Source: Bacilli bacterium (lineage in GTDB: Bacteria > Bacillota_I > Bacilli_A > RFN20 > CAG-826). Taken from it: 64,000 nucleotides of DNA. The notes below the pieces were generated by a model. It did not search any database, had not been told where the DNA came from, and saw only the letters and a program-made list of their open reading frames with translations. The position numbers were made by a program, and so were the translations under genes. Position 1 is the first letter of the stretch. Every line of letters starts with the position of its first letter. This document shows, piece after piece, positions 1 through 8,544 of the stretch. The stretch lies in contig JAFUHI010000007.1 of assembly GCA_017468925.1 (NCBI GenBank), positions 62,001-126,000 on the forward strand, read 5' to 3'.

Positions 1-609
1 AATTATAACGGCACGGCTTTTGATGAATACATGATGGTGGAATTCATGTCCCCAGTCGGTTTGGCGGAAAAAGACTATCTTGCCAAATATCCTGCTGGAA
101 TCCAAGGATTCTCTAAGCCAGGCCTCCGCGTCACTCACGTTGATGCTAGGGCAAGAAAAACCACATTGAAGGATATTCTTTCCACCCCAGAGGAAGTCGC
201 AGAAGCTCAGGCTATCCGCGTTATGAACACCCCAAGCGGAAGAGGATACGCCTCTTATAGAGATGGATGGCAGAATTATGATTATTCTTCCTCCATCCAT
301 GCCTTCTCGATGATCACCGTGATGCAAGCTTCTGGATATGACAAGGACAAAAATTGTTTGACAGGAAGCTATGTCGCCAAAAACAGCGATCTCTACGTTA
401 AGAACTTCTCATTCGATTTAGAACCATATGAAGTCGATGGCGAATTAACGAATGAGGCGTGGTGTTTGATGCCTTCTGGCTCCAATCTCTGGAACAAAGC
501 CCAAAGCCCAATCACTAGAGATATCGACGATACATGCAAAGTTGGATATACATTCACCGTACTGAATGTCACCAAAGACGAATGCACATTTGTCGTCAAT
601 AAAATATAA
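1..609 (+). CDS. C-terminal part of an M6-like (immune-inhibitor-A type) secreted peptidase, 5' end outside window
   Basis: The frame is open from base 1, so this is the 3' part of a longer gene. The segment EYMMVEFMSPVG followed about 20 residues later by GLRVTHVDAR resembles the region of M6-family metallopeptidases where EY.LIENR is followed by GLLIWHVD. The zinc site (HExxH) would lie upstream and is not visible, so activity cannot be judged. The rest of the visible part is a probable beta-rich C-terminal domain. An intrinsic terminator follows within 15 nt of the stop. Family assignment rests on motif resemblance only; another secreted protein of similar fold is possible. Confidence 0.5.
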   Translation, partial: NYNGTAFDEYMMVEFMSPVGLAEKDYLAKYPAGIQGFSKPGLRVTHVDARARKTTLKDILSTPEEVAEAQAIRVMNTPSGRGYASYRDGWQNYDYSSSIHAFSMITVMQASGYDKDKNCLTGSYVAKNSDLYVKNFSFDLEPYEVDGELTNEAWCLMPSGSNLWNKAQSPITRDIDDTCKVGYTFTVLNVTKDECTFVVNKI

Positions 610-620
610 CCGACATAATG

Positions 621-657
621 AAAAAAGAAGGATTATCTGCATGGATAGTCCTTTTTT
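621..657 (+). terminator. intrinsic terminator after the M6-like gene
   Basis: Stem at 630-638 pairs with 643-651 (with G-T wobbles) and is followed by TTTTTT. The A-run on the left side means it could also stop minus-strand transcription. Confidence 0.7.
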
Positions 658-681
658 GTTTCGAATAATTGAGTAAGATAA

Positions 682-713
682 AACTTGTTCGTTCAACTTG
701 AACTAATAAGTTT
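682..713 (+). repeat. 32-bp palindromic repeat, promoter-side copy of the DUF3990 module
   Basis: AACTTGTT at 682-689 mirrors AATAAGTT at the other end, with GTTC/GAAC inside, giving a near-perfect inverted repeat. A second copy at 2069-2100 differs at about three of 32 positions. The arm at 698-703 (TTGAAC) is also the likely -35 box of the downstream promoter, so a protein bound here would block transcription. In the distal copy this hexamer reads CTGAAC. Confidence 0.7.
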
Positions 714-726
714 AAAATGATATAAC
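698..726 (+). promoter_or_regulatory. promoter of the DUF3990 module
   Basis: TTGAAC (698-703), 17-nt spacer, TATAAC (721-726), about 16 nt before the ATG at 743. The -35 lies inside the palindromic repeat at 682-713, which suggests autoregulation. Confidence 0.6.
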
Positions 727-742
727 TAATGTGAGGAAAGAT

Positions 743-1597
743 ATGATAGATTTGAAAAACGTTACCTATAAAATCAAAGAAGATATAGATTCATTGGTAT
801 ATTCTGAAAAAATAAGCATAGAAAATTTGTCTAAATGCACAAAAATTTCAAAAGCGACCCTTGAATCAATAAGCGATGGTAATCCAGTAGACAATTCGGT
901 TTGCGAGAAATTTTATTCTTATGTATATGAAGGCGGATATAGGCTTAATCTGGTCAAGGAAGAATTTTTAAAAGAAACAGACAAAACAGTTTTGTTCCAC
1001 GGATCTAAATTCGGACTAACGACTGTTGATGTTGCTGGCTCGAGAAAAAACTGCGATTTTGGCCAGGGATTTTACTTAGGAGAAACATTTGAATCTACGG
1101 TTAGCCTTGTGTGTGAGAACGAAGATTCCTGTGTGTATTCTTTTGAAATCAATATGGATGGTCTGAATGTTATACGTTTTGGCTGTACGCTTGAATGGAT
1201 GTTGGCAATTTGCTACTTCAGAGGACGGATAAAGGAATATGAATCAAGTCAAACAATTCGTGAATTGATTGAAAAAATAAACGCTGCCGATATCATTGTT
1301 GCCCCCATTGCCGATAATAGGATGTTTTATATCATGTCTTTGTTCTCCGATGGTGATATAAACCACAACGTGGCTATACATTCATTGTCAGCGTCGTCTT
1401 TTGGGAACCAATACGTTATAAAAACAGAAAAAGCACTAAAACAAATTAAGTGCATAGAAAAATATTATGTTTGTGCCGCAGAAAGAAGACATTACATAAA
1501 CCAGTTGGACCAGAGAACATATTCTATCGACACAAAATTAAAACTAGCGAAAAGAAAATATACCGAAGGGAAATACATAGAGGAAATATTCAAATGA
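743..1597 (+). CDS. HTH-like domain + DUF3990 (ADP-ribosyltransferase-like) protein, likely toxin/effector
   Basis: About 284 residues. The N-terminal ~75 residues (IENLSKCTKISKATLESI) look like a small helix-turn-helix domain. The rest matches DUF3990: VLFHGSKFGL, then CDFGQGFYLGET, then ADIIVAPIADNRMF, then QYVIKTEKAL. DUF3990 is related to NAD-dependent ADP-ribosyltransferases; whether this one transfers ADP-ribose is inferred. ATG at 743 is preferred over GTG at 731 because GAGGAAAG sits just upstream. The stop overlaps the next ATG (ATGA), so the two genes are translationally coupled. The pairing, overlap and flanking palindromes fit a toxin-antitoxin-like module with the HTH domain as candidate autoregulator. 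Confidence 0.75.
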   Translation: MIDLKNVTYKIKEDIDSLVYSEKISIENLSKCTKISKATLESISDGNPVDNSVCEKFYSYVYEGGYRLNLVKEEFLKETDKTVLFHGSKFGLTTVDVAGSRKNCDFGQGFYLGETFESTVSLVCENEDSCVYSFEINMDGLNVIRFGCTLEWMLAICYFRGRIKEYESSQTIRELIEKINAADIIVAPIADNRMFYIMSLFSDGDINHNVAIHSLSASSFGNQYVIKTEKALKQIKCIEKYYVCAAERRHYINQLDQRTYSIDTKLKLAKRKYTEGKYIEEIFK

Positions 1598-2088
1598 GAG
1601 AATTTGACACAAACGGATTAAGATTGGCGGAATTTCAAGGAAAGGTGTTTGAGGCCTCCTACGATTATTGCGAATGTTCAACCGCCATTTTCATGAGAAG
1701 ATTTTTGCATTCCTCTTTGCTAGAAACGCTTGATAAAAATAAATCATCCTTTCTTTCCCTTGACCCGATTGAGGGGATAGAAAGCATCAATCAGCAATTT
1801 GGCCCCTCAAAATACGGCAAAATTAAAAGAAACAAAGATTCCTTATTCTGGGTTGGCTTTTTATATCGTTATATGGCATACACCAGAAACGTGACGACGA
1901 ATTTTCTTATGAAAACATTCGAATATGAGAAGTTGTTTGAACTATATTATTCCTATCACACACAAGATATGGAATGGTGTGTACGCAGCTTGTTAGAGAT
2001 ATATGGATATGACGAAAACATATTTGATCCTAATTATCGCTTAAGGGAAGTGATGAGGATGAAGATGCAACTTGTTCGTTCAAACTGA
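1594..2088 (+). CDS. small partner protein of the DUF3990 module, possible antitoxin
   Basis: 164 residues, no signal peptide or membrane segment. The central part (SLFWVGFLYRYMAYTRNVTTN) and the YYSYHTQDMEWCVRSLLE segment are the most family-like stretches; I recall similar small proteins beside DUF3990 genes in Firmicutes but cannot name the family. The start overlaps the stop of the upstream gene by 4 nt. The last seven codons lie inside the distal copy of the 32-bp palindrome, so the repeat is partly coding. An antitoxin or immunity role is inferred from position alone. Confidence 0.6.
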   Translation: MREFDTNGLRLAEFQGKVFEASYDYCECSTAIFMRRFLHSSLLETLDKNKSSFLSLDPIEGIESINQQFGPSKYGKIKRNKDSLFWVGFLYRYMAYTRNVTTNFLMKTFEYEKLFELYYSYHTQDMEWCVRSLLEIYGYDENIFDPNYRLREVMRMKMQLVRSN

Positions 2089-2100
2089 ACTAACAAGTTT
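2069..2100 (+). repeat. 32-bp palindromic repeat, distal copy of the DUF3990 module
   Basis: Near-identical to 682-713 and a slightly better palindrome (13-bp arms, one mismatch). It overlaps the last codons and stop of the partner gene and is followed by a loose T-rich stretch, so it may also act as a weak terminator. Confidence 0.7.
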
Positions 2101-2127
2101 TGTGTTTTGTGGCAAATCGCAATTATT

Positions 2128-2622
2128 TTATTCAATCGGCGCTGGTTTTACGTATTCTAATTGATAATAAAGAATCAGAAAAACTACGGTGATTAATAGG
2201 AATATTCCTCCTACGATGAGGAGATATGAGAAGCCCGCTCTTTTCTTGCCTTGCTTCAATAATCTATATTCTGTATATGACCTAGGTAGCTTTGTTTCCC
2301 TCAAACTTCTAAAGAAGACGGTGTAGAAAACGAGCTGGAGAGAATAAGATAAAGCGTCAAACGCCCCTCCGTTGCTTAATTTCACCAGTAAATATACAAG
2401 GATAAGGAAAACGCCTGGGAAAGTGGCAGCGTCAGTGAGCAATCTCCATTTGTTATCCTCCCAAGAGAGGCCAAACGATGAACGGATTATGAAATATCCG
2501 CCTATTGCCATAGCAATAGCGAAAACGAAAGTTATCGCAAAGGAAATCCAATAGGTCCTCTTGATAGCAAGCGAATCCTTATCTAAATCGAAATCCTCTC
2601 TATTTCGCGTATTTCGACGCAT
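2128..2622 (-). CDS. DUF3899 membrane protein
   Basis: 164 residues with three predicted membrane helices (near residues 25-50, 65-85 and 130-155). WRLLTDAATFPGVFLILVYL and SNGGAFDALSYSLQLVF match DUF3899, a small membrane family of unknown function in Firmicutes. The start overlaps the end of oppF by 23 nt, so it is the last gene of the opp transcription unit. A link with peptide uptake is suggested only by position. Confidence 0.65.
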   Translation of the reverse strand: MRRNTRNREDFDLDKDSLAIKRTYWISFAITFVFAIAMAIGGYFIIRSSFGLSWEDNKWRLLTDAATFPGVFLILVYLLVKLSNGGAFDALSYSLQLVFYTVFFRSLRETKLPRSYTEYRLLKQGKKRAGFSYLLIVGGIFLLITVVFLILYYQLEYVKPAPIE

Positions 2623-3976
2623 ATCCCGCCTCTAATTTGGCTTTGTATTCCTTTTCTTCGTCTTCTGAGCAATAAACGAAATGGTCTTTGCATATCTCAA
2701 CCATTCGTGGTTTTTGGACCGAATAATCATGATCGGTCTCCGGGTTATATCTAATCCTCTCCCTATCTTTCTCGTGTATCGGGTCTGGGTGAGGGACTGC
2801 AGAAAGGAGCGAGATGGTGTAGGGGTGTAGTGGATGGGCGAAAAGCTCATCGGATGATGCTAATTCCACGATCTTCCCATAATACATAACAGCGATTCTG
2901 TCGCAGAAATATTTGACTACTGAAAGGTTATGGGCGATGAAGATGATGGTTAATCCCAATTCTTCCCTGATGTTATTCAAAAGATTGATGATTTGGGCTT
3001 GGATTGATACATCCAAAGCGGATACTGGCTCGTCGGCGATGATTAATTCCGGCTTCATTATCAAGGCTCTAGCAATGCCGATTCTTTGCCTTTGGCCGCC
3101 TGAGAATTCATGAGGATATCTTTGGGCGTGCTCTGGCAATAAACCGACAAGCTCAAGCATTTTGTTGACTTCGTCGTTTATTCTCTTTTTGTTGCGGACC
3201 CCGTTAATTTTTAACCCTTCCGCGATGATATCTCTTACCGTCATACGTGGATTCAATGAGGCGGTGGGGTCTTGGAAAATCATCTGCATTCCCAAAGTGA
3301 TTTTAGCGTGTTTCGCATCATTCAATTCTTCTTTGTATTTCTCAAACAAGGCTTTGTCGTTTTCATCGATTAGCAGACTGGGGTTTTTGCCCTGTTCGCA
3401 TCTAGAAAGCAAATCCTTATATTTTTCTTTGCATTTCCTGACCGCTTCCAAAGAATAGTCCTTATCGCAATGCGAGGCATCGTATTTGGCTTGTTTTATC
3501 TTCTCTCTTTGCTCGGCGATGATTGAATTCGCTCTAGCGATGGCGTCTTCCTTTTTGGAGGCGGCTTTGGTTTTGATGGCTTCTGCCTTATCTTTATCAT
3601 TTGGAGAAAGCTCATCCAATTCTTTCTTCATCTCCTCATCGATGGCTTTTAATTCATCGTTGAGGCGGATTCTAGTGTATTTTATTTCTTTTTCATTCCA
3701 TCTCGTCCCAGCGTTAATCCTCACCCCATTGAAGATGATGTCGCCAGAAGTGGGCTGATATAGCCTGATGATCGATCTTCCTGTTGTCGTCTTTCCGCAT
3801 CCTGATTCCCCGACCAATCCGAAAACCTCTCCGCGATAGACATCGAAAGAGATGTCATGGACCGCTTTGATGTATTTGAATCTCCCGGTCCCGAATTTGA
3901 AATATTGCTTGAGGTGCTTGACTGATAGGATTACGTCTTTTTCTTTTTTGGAAGCTTTTCTTTTAGTATCTGCCAT
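2600..3976 (-). CDS. oppF: oligopeptide ABC transporter ATP-binding protein OppF with inserted charged domain
   Basis: 458 residues, longer than the usual 310-340. Walker A GESGCGKTT is near residue 56, Q-loop MIFQDP near 232, signature FSGGQRQR near 291 and Walker B LIIADEP near 311. The extra length is a Lys/Glu-rich, coiled-coil-like insertion at about residues 95-225, between Walker A and the Q-loop, so the nucleotide-binding motifs are intact. It energises peptide import with OppD. ATG lies 1 nt after the oppD stop, and its ribosome site (GGAGG) is inside the end of oppD. Confidence 0.93.
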   Translation of the reverse strand: MADTKRKASKKEKDVILSVKHLKQYFKFGTGRFKYIKAVHDISFDVYRGEVFGLVGESGCGKTTTGRSIIRLYQPTSGDIIFNGVRINAGTRWNEKEIKYTRIRLNDELKAIDEEMKKELDELSPNDKDKAEAIKTKAASKKEDAIARANSIIAEQREKIKQAKYDASHCDKDYSLEAVRKCKEKYKDLLSRCEQGKNPSLLIDENDKALFEKYKEELNDAKHAKITLGMQMIFQDPTASLNPRMTVRDIIAEGLKINGVRNKKRINDEVNKMLELVGLLPEHAQRYPHEFSGGQRQRIGIARALIMKPELIIADEPVSALDVSIQAQIINLLNNIREELGLTIIFIAHNLSVVKYFCDRIAVMYYGKIVELASSDELFAHPLHPYTISLLSAVPHPDPIHEKDRERIRYNPETDHDYSVQKPRMVEICKDHFVYCSEDEEKEYKAKLEAGYASKYAK

Positions 3977-3977
3977 A

Positions 3978-5897
3978 TTATTTTGCCTCCTTCTTTGTTT
4001 TCTTCTTGCTCAAGGCGTTCTTGATGCGGGTGGTGACTATCTTTGGTAGTTCGACTTTAGGTGCATCTTTAAGAAGTAGCCATGTTGCGGCGTAGTGGGT
4101 GTCGCTTACTCTAAATAGAGGAGGCTCTTTCTCGAAATCCAACGCTAAAGCATATTTGTTTCTAGAAGCAAAAGCGTCTCCTTTGGGAGGCAATATCATA
4201 TTTGGTGGGGTGCCAGGAATCGCTTCTAGTTTCTCTTTAGTCTCCAAATCTGGCATTGATGATAATAAAGCCCAGGTGTAGGGGTGGCGAGGATCATAGA
4301 ATATGTCTTCAACCGTGCCATATTCAACGATTTTCCCTGCATACATTACGGCGATGTCATCCGCCATATTGGCGACAACTCCTAAATCATGGGTGATGAA
4401 GATGATGGAGAGATTGAGTTCCTCTTTCAATTTGTTGATAAGCTCCAAGATTTGGGCTTGGATTGTCACATCCAAAGCGGTGGTGGGCTCATCGCAGATG
4501 AGAATCTCTGGCCTTGATGATAAAGCGATGGCGATGACAATCCTTTGCCTCATGCCGCCTGAGAATTCGAATGGGTATTGGCGGAATCTTCTTTCCGGTT
4601 CGGGGATGCCGACTTGCTTCATTAGTTCAAGCGCCCTATCTTTGGCCTCGTCTTTGTTCACAACTTTATAGGAAGTCGCAAGAGTCTTTTTCCAATAGGA
4701 AAGGAAGTCTTTCGCGTATTCATTCTCATCGAAGGAGGAATTTATTACTTCATCCAAATGGGCGATGCAGTTTGCGAAAAGATTCTTCAATTCCTCGGTT
4801 TTTTCTTCTAGAGTCGCCATCCTTTCTGGCAATTTGGCTCTTTCTTTGGGACTTAATTCGTTTTCGTTTAAGCCTTTCGCCTCGTTCTTGGTTTTCCTCT
4901 TTTCCTCTTTTGTTTCGTTTTTGATCGCGATATCGCAATCTTTTAGGTATTTTTTCAAGGAGATTGGGAAAACAGAGATGGTGTCGTCTTCATCCATTTT
5001 GAAGGCGAAGGTCTTTTTGACCAAGGCTCTAATTTCCTTAAGCCTCTTTTTGATTGGTAGATAGTCCGCTCTATCGTCTTTGAGGTGAGATGCGGATATT
5101 TCTTCTAGCAATGATTTTAGGAGACGAAGATTTCCGATATATTCATCGTGTCCTAGCTTTATTAATTTGCTCAAAGATGCAAGAAGTGATTCAATCAGCG
5201 ATTCGTCCAAGACATTGACATCAATATGTTCTATTTTGTCTAAGCCATTTGGATGAGAGGCGATGAATTTCTCCGCTCTCTTTATTTCCGCATCGTTGTA
5301 TTTGTCTTTGTGGGAAATGATGTCTTTTTGCTTATTTAGATATCTTTCGTTTCTTTCATTCGTGTAATCGATTTTCTCGTTTTTGACAGTTTGCTTCACT
5401 TCCTCTTTTAAAGCGGCAACCAGCCCTTTATCCAACGGATTATCGATGTTTTTGTTGAAGCGGGACAAAGAGGAGTTGAGTTTACTCAAAACCATTTTGC
5501 TCTCTCTTCTATTGGCTTTGGCTTTTAGGAACATCGGTTCAGTGAGCTGTTTGCCTACCCTCATTATGGGGTTTAATGAAGATAGGGGGTCTTGGAAGAT
5601 CATCGAGATCTTACTGCCTCTTATTTTGGTGAATTTGTCTTCGTTTAAAGATAATAAATCTTTCCCGTCGTATATGATTTCTCCGCCTTCGACGATTTTG
5701 TTGTTGGCTAAAATGCCCAAAACCGCCCTGGAGGTGACGGATTTGCCAGAGCCGGATTCTCCGACTATGCATAAGGTTCTGCCGCGATAGAGGTCAAAAG
5801 ATATGCCTCTAACGGCCTTAACCGTTCCATTATCGACCTTGAAGGAGATGCGAAGGTCCTTAACTTCGAGGATTTTTTCGTTATTGATTTTATTCAT
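3978..5897 (-). CDS. oppD: oligopeptide ABC transporter ATP-binding protein OppD with a ~285-residue insertion
   Basis: 639 residues, nearly twice the usual size. Walker A GESGSGKS near residue 46, Q-loop MIFQDP near 99, signature FSGGMRQR near 445, Walker B ILICDEP near 465, and the C-terminal peptide-transporter extension (PGTPPNM). Between about residues 130 and 415 lies a Lys/Glu-rich helical insertion just after the Q-loop, a different site from the OppF insertion. Start overlaps the oppC stop by 1 nt (TAATG). Function as the second ATPase of peptide import is secure; the role of the insertion is unknown. Confidence 0.93.
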   Translation of the reverse strand: MNKINNEKILEVKDLRISFKVDNGTVKAVRGISFDLYRGRTLCIVGESGSGKSVTSRAVLGILANNKIVEGGEIIYDGKDLLSLNEDKFTKIRGSKISMIFQDPLSSLNPIMRVGKQLTEPMFLKAKANRRESKMVLSKLNSSLSRFNKNIDNPLDKGLVAALKEEVKQTVKNEKIDYTNERNERYLNKQKDIISHKDKYNDAEIKRAEKFIASHPNGLDKIEHIDVNVLDESLIESLLASLSKLIKLGHDEYIGNLRLLKSLLEEISASHLKDDRADYLPIKKRLKEIRALVKKTFAFKMDEDDTISVFPISLKKYLKDCDIAIKNETKEEKRKTKNEAKGLNENELSPKERAKLPERMATLEEKTEELKNLFANCIAHLDEVINSSFDENEYAKDFLSYWKKTLATSYKVVNKDEAKDRALELMKQVGIPEPERRFRQYPFEFSGGMRQRIVIAIALSSRPEILICDEPTTALDVTIQAQILELINKLKEELNLSIIFITHDLGVVANMADDIAVMYAGKIVEYGTVEDIFYDPRHPYTWALLSSMPDLETKEKLEAIPGTPPNMILPPKGDAFASRNKYALALDFEKEPPLFRVSDTHYAATWLLLKDAPKVELPKIVTTRIKNALSKKKTKKEAK

Positions 5898-7477
5898 TAT
5901 TCGCTCCCCCTAAGTGTTGGGTTGAAGGCGTCCCTTAACCCATTTCCGATCAAGTTGAAGCTAATCATCAACAAGGAGATGAATAAGGCTGGGAACATGA
6001 TCATATGCGGATAGCTTGATAAGAAGGTCGACCCTTCATTTAGCAAGGTGCCGACTGAAGTTATGTTGCTGGTCTGCAGATTGACGATGTTCAAATACGA
6101 TAAGCTTGATTCGGAGAAGATGACGGAAGGTATCATCAAGACTGTAGAAGTCACCAATGTGCCTAAAGCATTAGGCAAAATATCAACGAAGATGAGCCTT
6201 AGGTCTTTGGCGCCCAAAGTCCTTGAGGCCAAAACGTATTCCTGGTTCTTGAACCTATAGAATTGCATACGGGTGGTGGAGGCCACTCCAATCCATCCTG
6301 TTACAACGAAGGCGAAAAGCAAGGAGATGATTGGTCCGACCTTATCTTTCAAATGGAGTTGGAACAATGTTGCCAAAATGACGAATGGAATGGAGGAAAG
6401 GATATCGGTGATTCTTTCCATGACCAAATCGACCGTGCCTCCATAATATCCGGTGATTGAGCCCCAAATCAAACCGATTATGAGGTTTATCGCCGAAACG
6501 GATACGCCTAATATCAAAGATAATCTAGCGCCTGAGGCGAGTCTTACGAATATGTCATATCCTTGGCTGTTGGCGCCGAAAACGTAATAGCATTCTTCGC
6601 CATAAAGGAATTCATAATAGACATTATAGTCCGCGCGCAAGACATATTGTCCGCCGGATGTTTTCTCGGTGATTATATTGCCGTTGGTGTCTCTTTCATA
6701 CAAATCGACGATATTGTCATCGACTATTACTGGTTTTAAAGAGCTGATGAGTTTGGTGCCGTCGCTTGCTTGCTCTATCTTATAGAAGATATTGCTGTTT
6801 TGGGCGTAACGGTTATTCATCGTGTTTTTCCATTGCTGGGTGTTGGTCTCGTTATATGTTTCGGGGTCTGAAGCAATCAAATCAGCGAAATATTGGTTGA
6901 CATAATCCTGGTAGGAAACCATTCCTAGACGGATTGTCCTGCCGGTTTGCTCCTCCCATTTGACGATTCTTTCGAATTCTTCGGGATCGACTTTTATCTC
7001 TTTCGCGCCTATCGCATATGTATCGATACGCACGGTATAGGTTGTTATATCCCTTCTCATGACCCTGTTTCTGGTCGTGGTTTTCTCAATCACCTCGGCG
7101 ATTGGGGATTTTTCTGAATCATAATAGTTCTGGAAATAGAAATCCGATTCCGAGATGGTGTCTTTTTTCGTTCCATCCCAGAAGCCACTCGCACCTTTGA
7201 TTTTCGGGAGAACACTCGCATATTGAGGATCATACCAGGAAGTGGATCTGGATGAAGTCGCAGGGGCGATTATCGCAAACGCGACAATCATTAATAAAAT
7301 GATTCCTGCCACGATCGCGCCTTTGTTTTTCTTGAATCTATTCCAGCATCCTCTTAGATAAGAGATTGGCTTGGTTTCAAATTTGGAATCGTGCAAAGAG
7401 GCGTTTTGCTGGACGAAAGAAAGCTGTTCTTTCTTAAATGCGCCAGAATAAGAAGAAGGATCAACGTAATTAGCCAT
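5897..7477 (-). CDS. oppC: oligopeptide ABC transporter permease OppC with large extracytoplasmic loop
   Basis: About 526 residues from the ATG at 7477, chosen because GGGAGGT lies just upstream; an in-frame ATG at 7519 would overlap oppB much further. One helix near residues 41-62 is followed by about 225 polar residues (to ~290) that probably face outside, then the usual five-helix permease core with the EAA-type loop (ASRTLGAKDLRLIFVDILPN). Typical OppC is about 300 residues; the loop accounts for the difference. Overlaps oppB by 8 nt. Confidence 0.92.
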   Translation of the reverse strand: MANYVDPSSYSGAFKKEQLSFVQQNASLHDSKFETKPISYLRGCWNRFKKNKGAIVAGIILLMIVAFAIIAPATSSRSTSWYDPQYASVLPKIKGASGFWDGTKKDTISESDFYFQNYYDSEKSPIAEVIEKTTTRNRVMRRDITTYTVRIDTYAIGAKEIKVDPEEFERIVKWEEQTGRTIRLGMVSYQDYVNQYFADLIASDPETYNETNTQQWKNTMNNRYAQNSNIFYKIEQASDGTKLISSLKPVIVDDNIVDLYERDTNGNIITEKTSGGQYVLRADYNVYYEFLYGEECYYVFGANSQGYDIFVRLASGARLSLILGVSVSAINLIIGLIWGSITGYYGGTVDLVMERITDILSSIPFVILATLFQLHLKDKVGPIISLLFAFVVTGWIGVASTTRMQFYRFKNQEYVLASRTLGAKDLRLIFVDILPNALGTLVTSTVLMIPSVIFSESSLSYLNIVNLQTSNITSVGTLLNEGSTFLSSYPHMIMFPALFISLLMISFNLIGNGLRDAFNPTLRGSE

Positions 7478-8453
7478 TTTTCTTACCTCCCATTCTGATG
7501 CGTGGGTCGACAACGCCATAGCTTAAATCCACTATAAGCCCGCCGACTAAGCCGATTAAGACATAGAACATGCCAACGAATAAGAAGACGTCGTAGTCTC
7601 TCTTGTTGATTGATTCTAGGAACAATCCTCCTACGCCATTTGCCGCGAAGACGGATTCAATGATGATTGAGCCTGATAATATGGAGATGAATTCGCCTAA
7701 TATCATCGGGAAAATAGGAACCAAAGAATTTCTGAAGGCGTGACGGATTGTCGCCTGTGTTCTAGTCAAGCCTTTGGTTCTAGCCAAAAGCATGAAATCG
7801 CTTGTTAAAACTTCTGTAAGTTCGGCGCGTGTATATCTAGAGAAACCTGCGATGGTTCCAAAAGACATCGCCAAAACCGGCAAGAAGAAAGAGGCGGTCA
7901 TCTCTGGGGCAAACCAGTTGCCGCCGTATTTCGCTACCGCTTCGACGGTGGAATAGGGGAAATTTCCTACCGAGCAGAAGAGATATTGGATTAAGAAGGC
8001 ATAAACGAAGCTAGGGACTGATATGACTAACATTACCAAGACCGAAAGAACCTGATCCTCGACATGGTTTTTGCGTAACGCCATGAAGATTCCTAAGCCA
8101 ATGCCAATAGGCACTGAGAAAATCATCGTGTAGATGTTGATCAAAACAGTTGGAGGGAAACGGGAAGACATCAAATCCCATGGGGTTGTGAGCAATTCTA
8201 TATTCCAAGAATATCCGAAATTGCCTCCATCCGTTGCCGTGAATAACCTAACAAAGAAATTGCCATATTGAACGATTAAGGGCTCGTTGTAGCCAAGGGC
8301 TTCGCGGTAGCGGCGGAATATTTCCTCAGCATCGCTTCCCGGCGCGCCTATAGAAGAGACTGGCAAGGCTCTGACTAAGAAGAAACATATGGTGAAAATG
8401 ATAAAGAAGGTCATTATCATCAAGCCTATACGTTTCAAGATGTATTTGAACAT
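7470..8453 (-). CDS. oppB: oligopeptide ABC transporter permease OppB
   Basis: About 327 residues, normal for the family. N-terminal MFKYILKRIGLMIMTFFII is the typical first helix of OppB/DppB; the EAA loop (LLARTKGLTRTQATIRHAFRN) sits in the C-terminal half and the end VDLSYGVVDPRIRMG is characteristic. The ATG at 8453 has AAAGGGGG six nt upstream and is preferred over an upstream in-frame ATG. Forms the membrane channel with OppC. Confidence 0.94.
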   Translation of the reverse strand: MFKYILKRIGLMIMTFFIIFTICFFLVRALPVSSIGAPGSDAEEIFRRYREALGYNEPLIVQYGNFFVRLFTATDGGNFGYSWNIELLTTPWDLMSSRFPPTVLINIYTMIFSVPIGIGLGIFMALRKNHVEDQVLSVLVMLVISVPSFVYAFLIQYLFCSVGNFPYSTVEAVAKYGGNWFAPEMTASFFLPVLAMSFGTIAGFSRYTRAELTEVLTSDFMLLARTKGLTRTQATIRHAFRNSLVPIFPMILGEFISILSGSIIIESVFAANGVGGLFLESINKRDYDVFLFVGMFYVLIGLVGGLIVDLSYGVVDPRIRMGGKKNG

Positions 8454-8488
8454 ATTATCCCCCTTTCTTGTCAAAGTGCCTTATAAAC

Positions 8489-8518
8489 GAGAAACCAGGC
8501 TTTTTAGCCTAGTTCCTC
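8489..8518 (-). promoter_or_regulatory. intercistronic hairpin between oppA and oppB
   Basis: On the minus transcript GAGGAACTAGGC pairs with GCCTGGTTTCTC (12 bp, two wobbles, 6-nt loop). No strong U-run follows. This fits partial termination or 3'-end protection that keeps oppA mRNA more abundant than the membrane genes; that effect is inferred from other opp operons. Confidence 0.55.
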
Positions 8519-8544
8519 GCATAAAACGAAACGACTAATTGATA

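Noticed and set aside
2069-2100. Distal palindrome as a simple terminator only
   Set aside because: It is followed by an interrupted T-stretch, and its near-identity to the promoter-side copy is not needed for termination.
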